Positions 58,304 to 58,646 of a stretch of DNA of 58,646 nucleotides are shown piece after piece. Source of the DNA: RGIG7332 sp045580305 (GTDB taxonomy: Bacteria; Bacillota; Clostridia; Oscillospirales; JAAYXM01); assembly GCA_045580305.1 (NCBI GenBank), contig JAZNNQ010000062.1, positions 1 to 58,646 on the forward strand. Direction: 5' to 3'. The notes beneath the pieces were generated by a model. It did not search any database and had not been told where the DNA came from. It worked only from the letters and a program-made list of their open reading frames with translations. Position numbers and translations under genes: made by a program. Positions within the stretch are counted from its first letter, which is position 1, and every line of letters begins with the position of its first letter.

Positions 58304-58646
58304 TTACTTATTGAGGATACGGTCAAGAACGACAGCAACCTCGGCACGAGTTGTATTTGCCTTCGGGTTGATCTTACCGTTAGAGCCTGCAATGAGGCCG
58401 GATCCGATAAGTGCATCAACCGCTTCTTTCGCATATGCGGAAACTGTGTCTGCATCTGCAAATGTTGCATCTGTTGTCTTTTCAAGCTTAATGCCTGCTA
58501 CCTTGAGTGCACGATAGATAATTACCATCATATCCTGGCGGGTAATCTGTGCAGTCGGTGCGAAGTCAGTTGCATTTACGCCGTTTACGATACCTAAAGT
58601 CTTTGCAATACCGATCGGGTTTGCATAGTACTTAGAAGCATCTACA
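58304..58646 (-). CDS. C-terminal end of an SLH-domain surface protein (runs off the window)
   Basis: The last 113 residues, entering from the right edge. They contain the SLH pattern: the end of one repeat (YYANPIGIAKTLGIVNGVNA, then TDFAPTAQITRQDMMVIIYR) and most of another (FADADTVSAYAKEAVDALIG, then SNGKINPKANTTRAEVAVVL) and the final DRILNK. SLH domains bind pyruvylated wall polymers and hold S-layer or enzyme proteins at the surface. The product's other domains are not visible. It is followed by a terminator. Confidence 0.88.
   Translation of the reverse strand, partial: VDASKYYANPIGIAKTLGIVNGVNATDFAPTAQITRQDMMVIIYRALKVAGIKLEKTTDATFADADTVSAYAKEAVDALIGSGLIAGSNGKINPKANTTRAEVAVVLDRILNK

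Overview
The window looks like a chromosomal segment of an anaerobic, spore-forming member of the Clostridia, plausibly a gut Oscillospirales/Ruminococcaceae-type organism. The grounds are an alpha/beta-type small acid-soluble spore protein and SpoVT, a PPi-dependent phosphofructokinase, an FprA flavodiiron protein, a superoxide-reductase-like regulator, several radical SAM enzymes, an SLH-domain protein, strong GGAGG ribosome binding sites and SipW/TasA-type secretion. The core is of moderate GC by eye; 21.3-34 kb and parts of 35-36 kb are clearly more AT-rich.

Layout. 1-9.6 kb: housekeeping and stress genes, mostly on the minus strand (lipoprotein fragment, EamA exporter, an overlapping MGMT / YjbR / PAS / RibD-like operon, an HTH-superoxide reductase fusion, pfp, a GNAT-TipAS pair, a phosphohexomutase). 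9.7-14.6 kb: a plus-strand polyamine uptake operon, PuuR-like regulator then PotA, PotB and a PotC-PotD fusion; PotA has a large insertion in its C-terminal domain. 14.7-18.9 kb: a minus-strand operon of YitT, HAD phosphatase, guanylate kinase and an MGH1-like glycoside hydrolase, next to tRNA-Leu(GAG). 19-21.3 kb: SASP, YaiI and spoVT.

21.3-34 kb is accessory DNA. A 35-bp exact copy of the start of spoVT (ATG plus ten further codons) recurs at 24667, so the DNA between, carrying DUF4062 and Fic genes, looks like an island integrated at the 5' end of spoVT. Beyond it lies a minus-strand operon of eight genes driven from a near-consensus promoter: phosphatase, B12-binding radical SAM, two paralogous radical SAM enzymes around a ferredoxin-aldo/keto reductase, GT2 glycosyltransferase, a further radical SAM and UDP-galactopyranose mutase. 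I read it as a locus for an unusual galactofuranose-containing glycan. Several pseudogene remnants follow. At 35.1-37.1 kb an inositol-monophosphatase-like gene is coupled to a membrane protein that resembles a Cap15-type 2TM beta-barrel fused to a TerB-like tail.

37.7-47.7 kb is the most striking block: a consensus promoter, a SipW-type signal peptidase, three TasA/CalY-like secreted subunits, a TasA-like protein with a YPDG-repeat stalk and a C-terminal PxTG sorting signal, a second SipW-type peptidase, a class B sortase, and a 1028-residue BspA-like surface protein. Together they look like a self-contained system for making and wall-anchoring extracellular fibres. 47.8-58.6 kb returns to housekeeping: FprA, amidohydrolase, MATE exporter, AraC regulator, ABC exporter, a histidine-less HPr-like protein with SulP, Dus, an ECF sigma/anti-sigma pair and the C-terminal end of an SLH protein.
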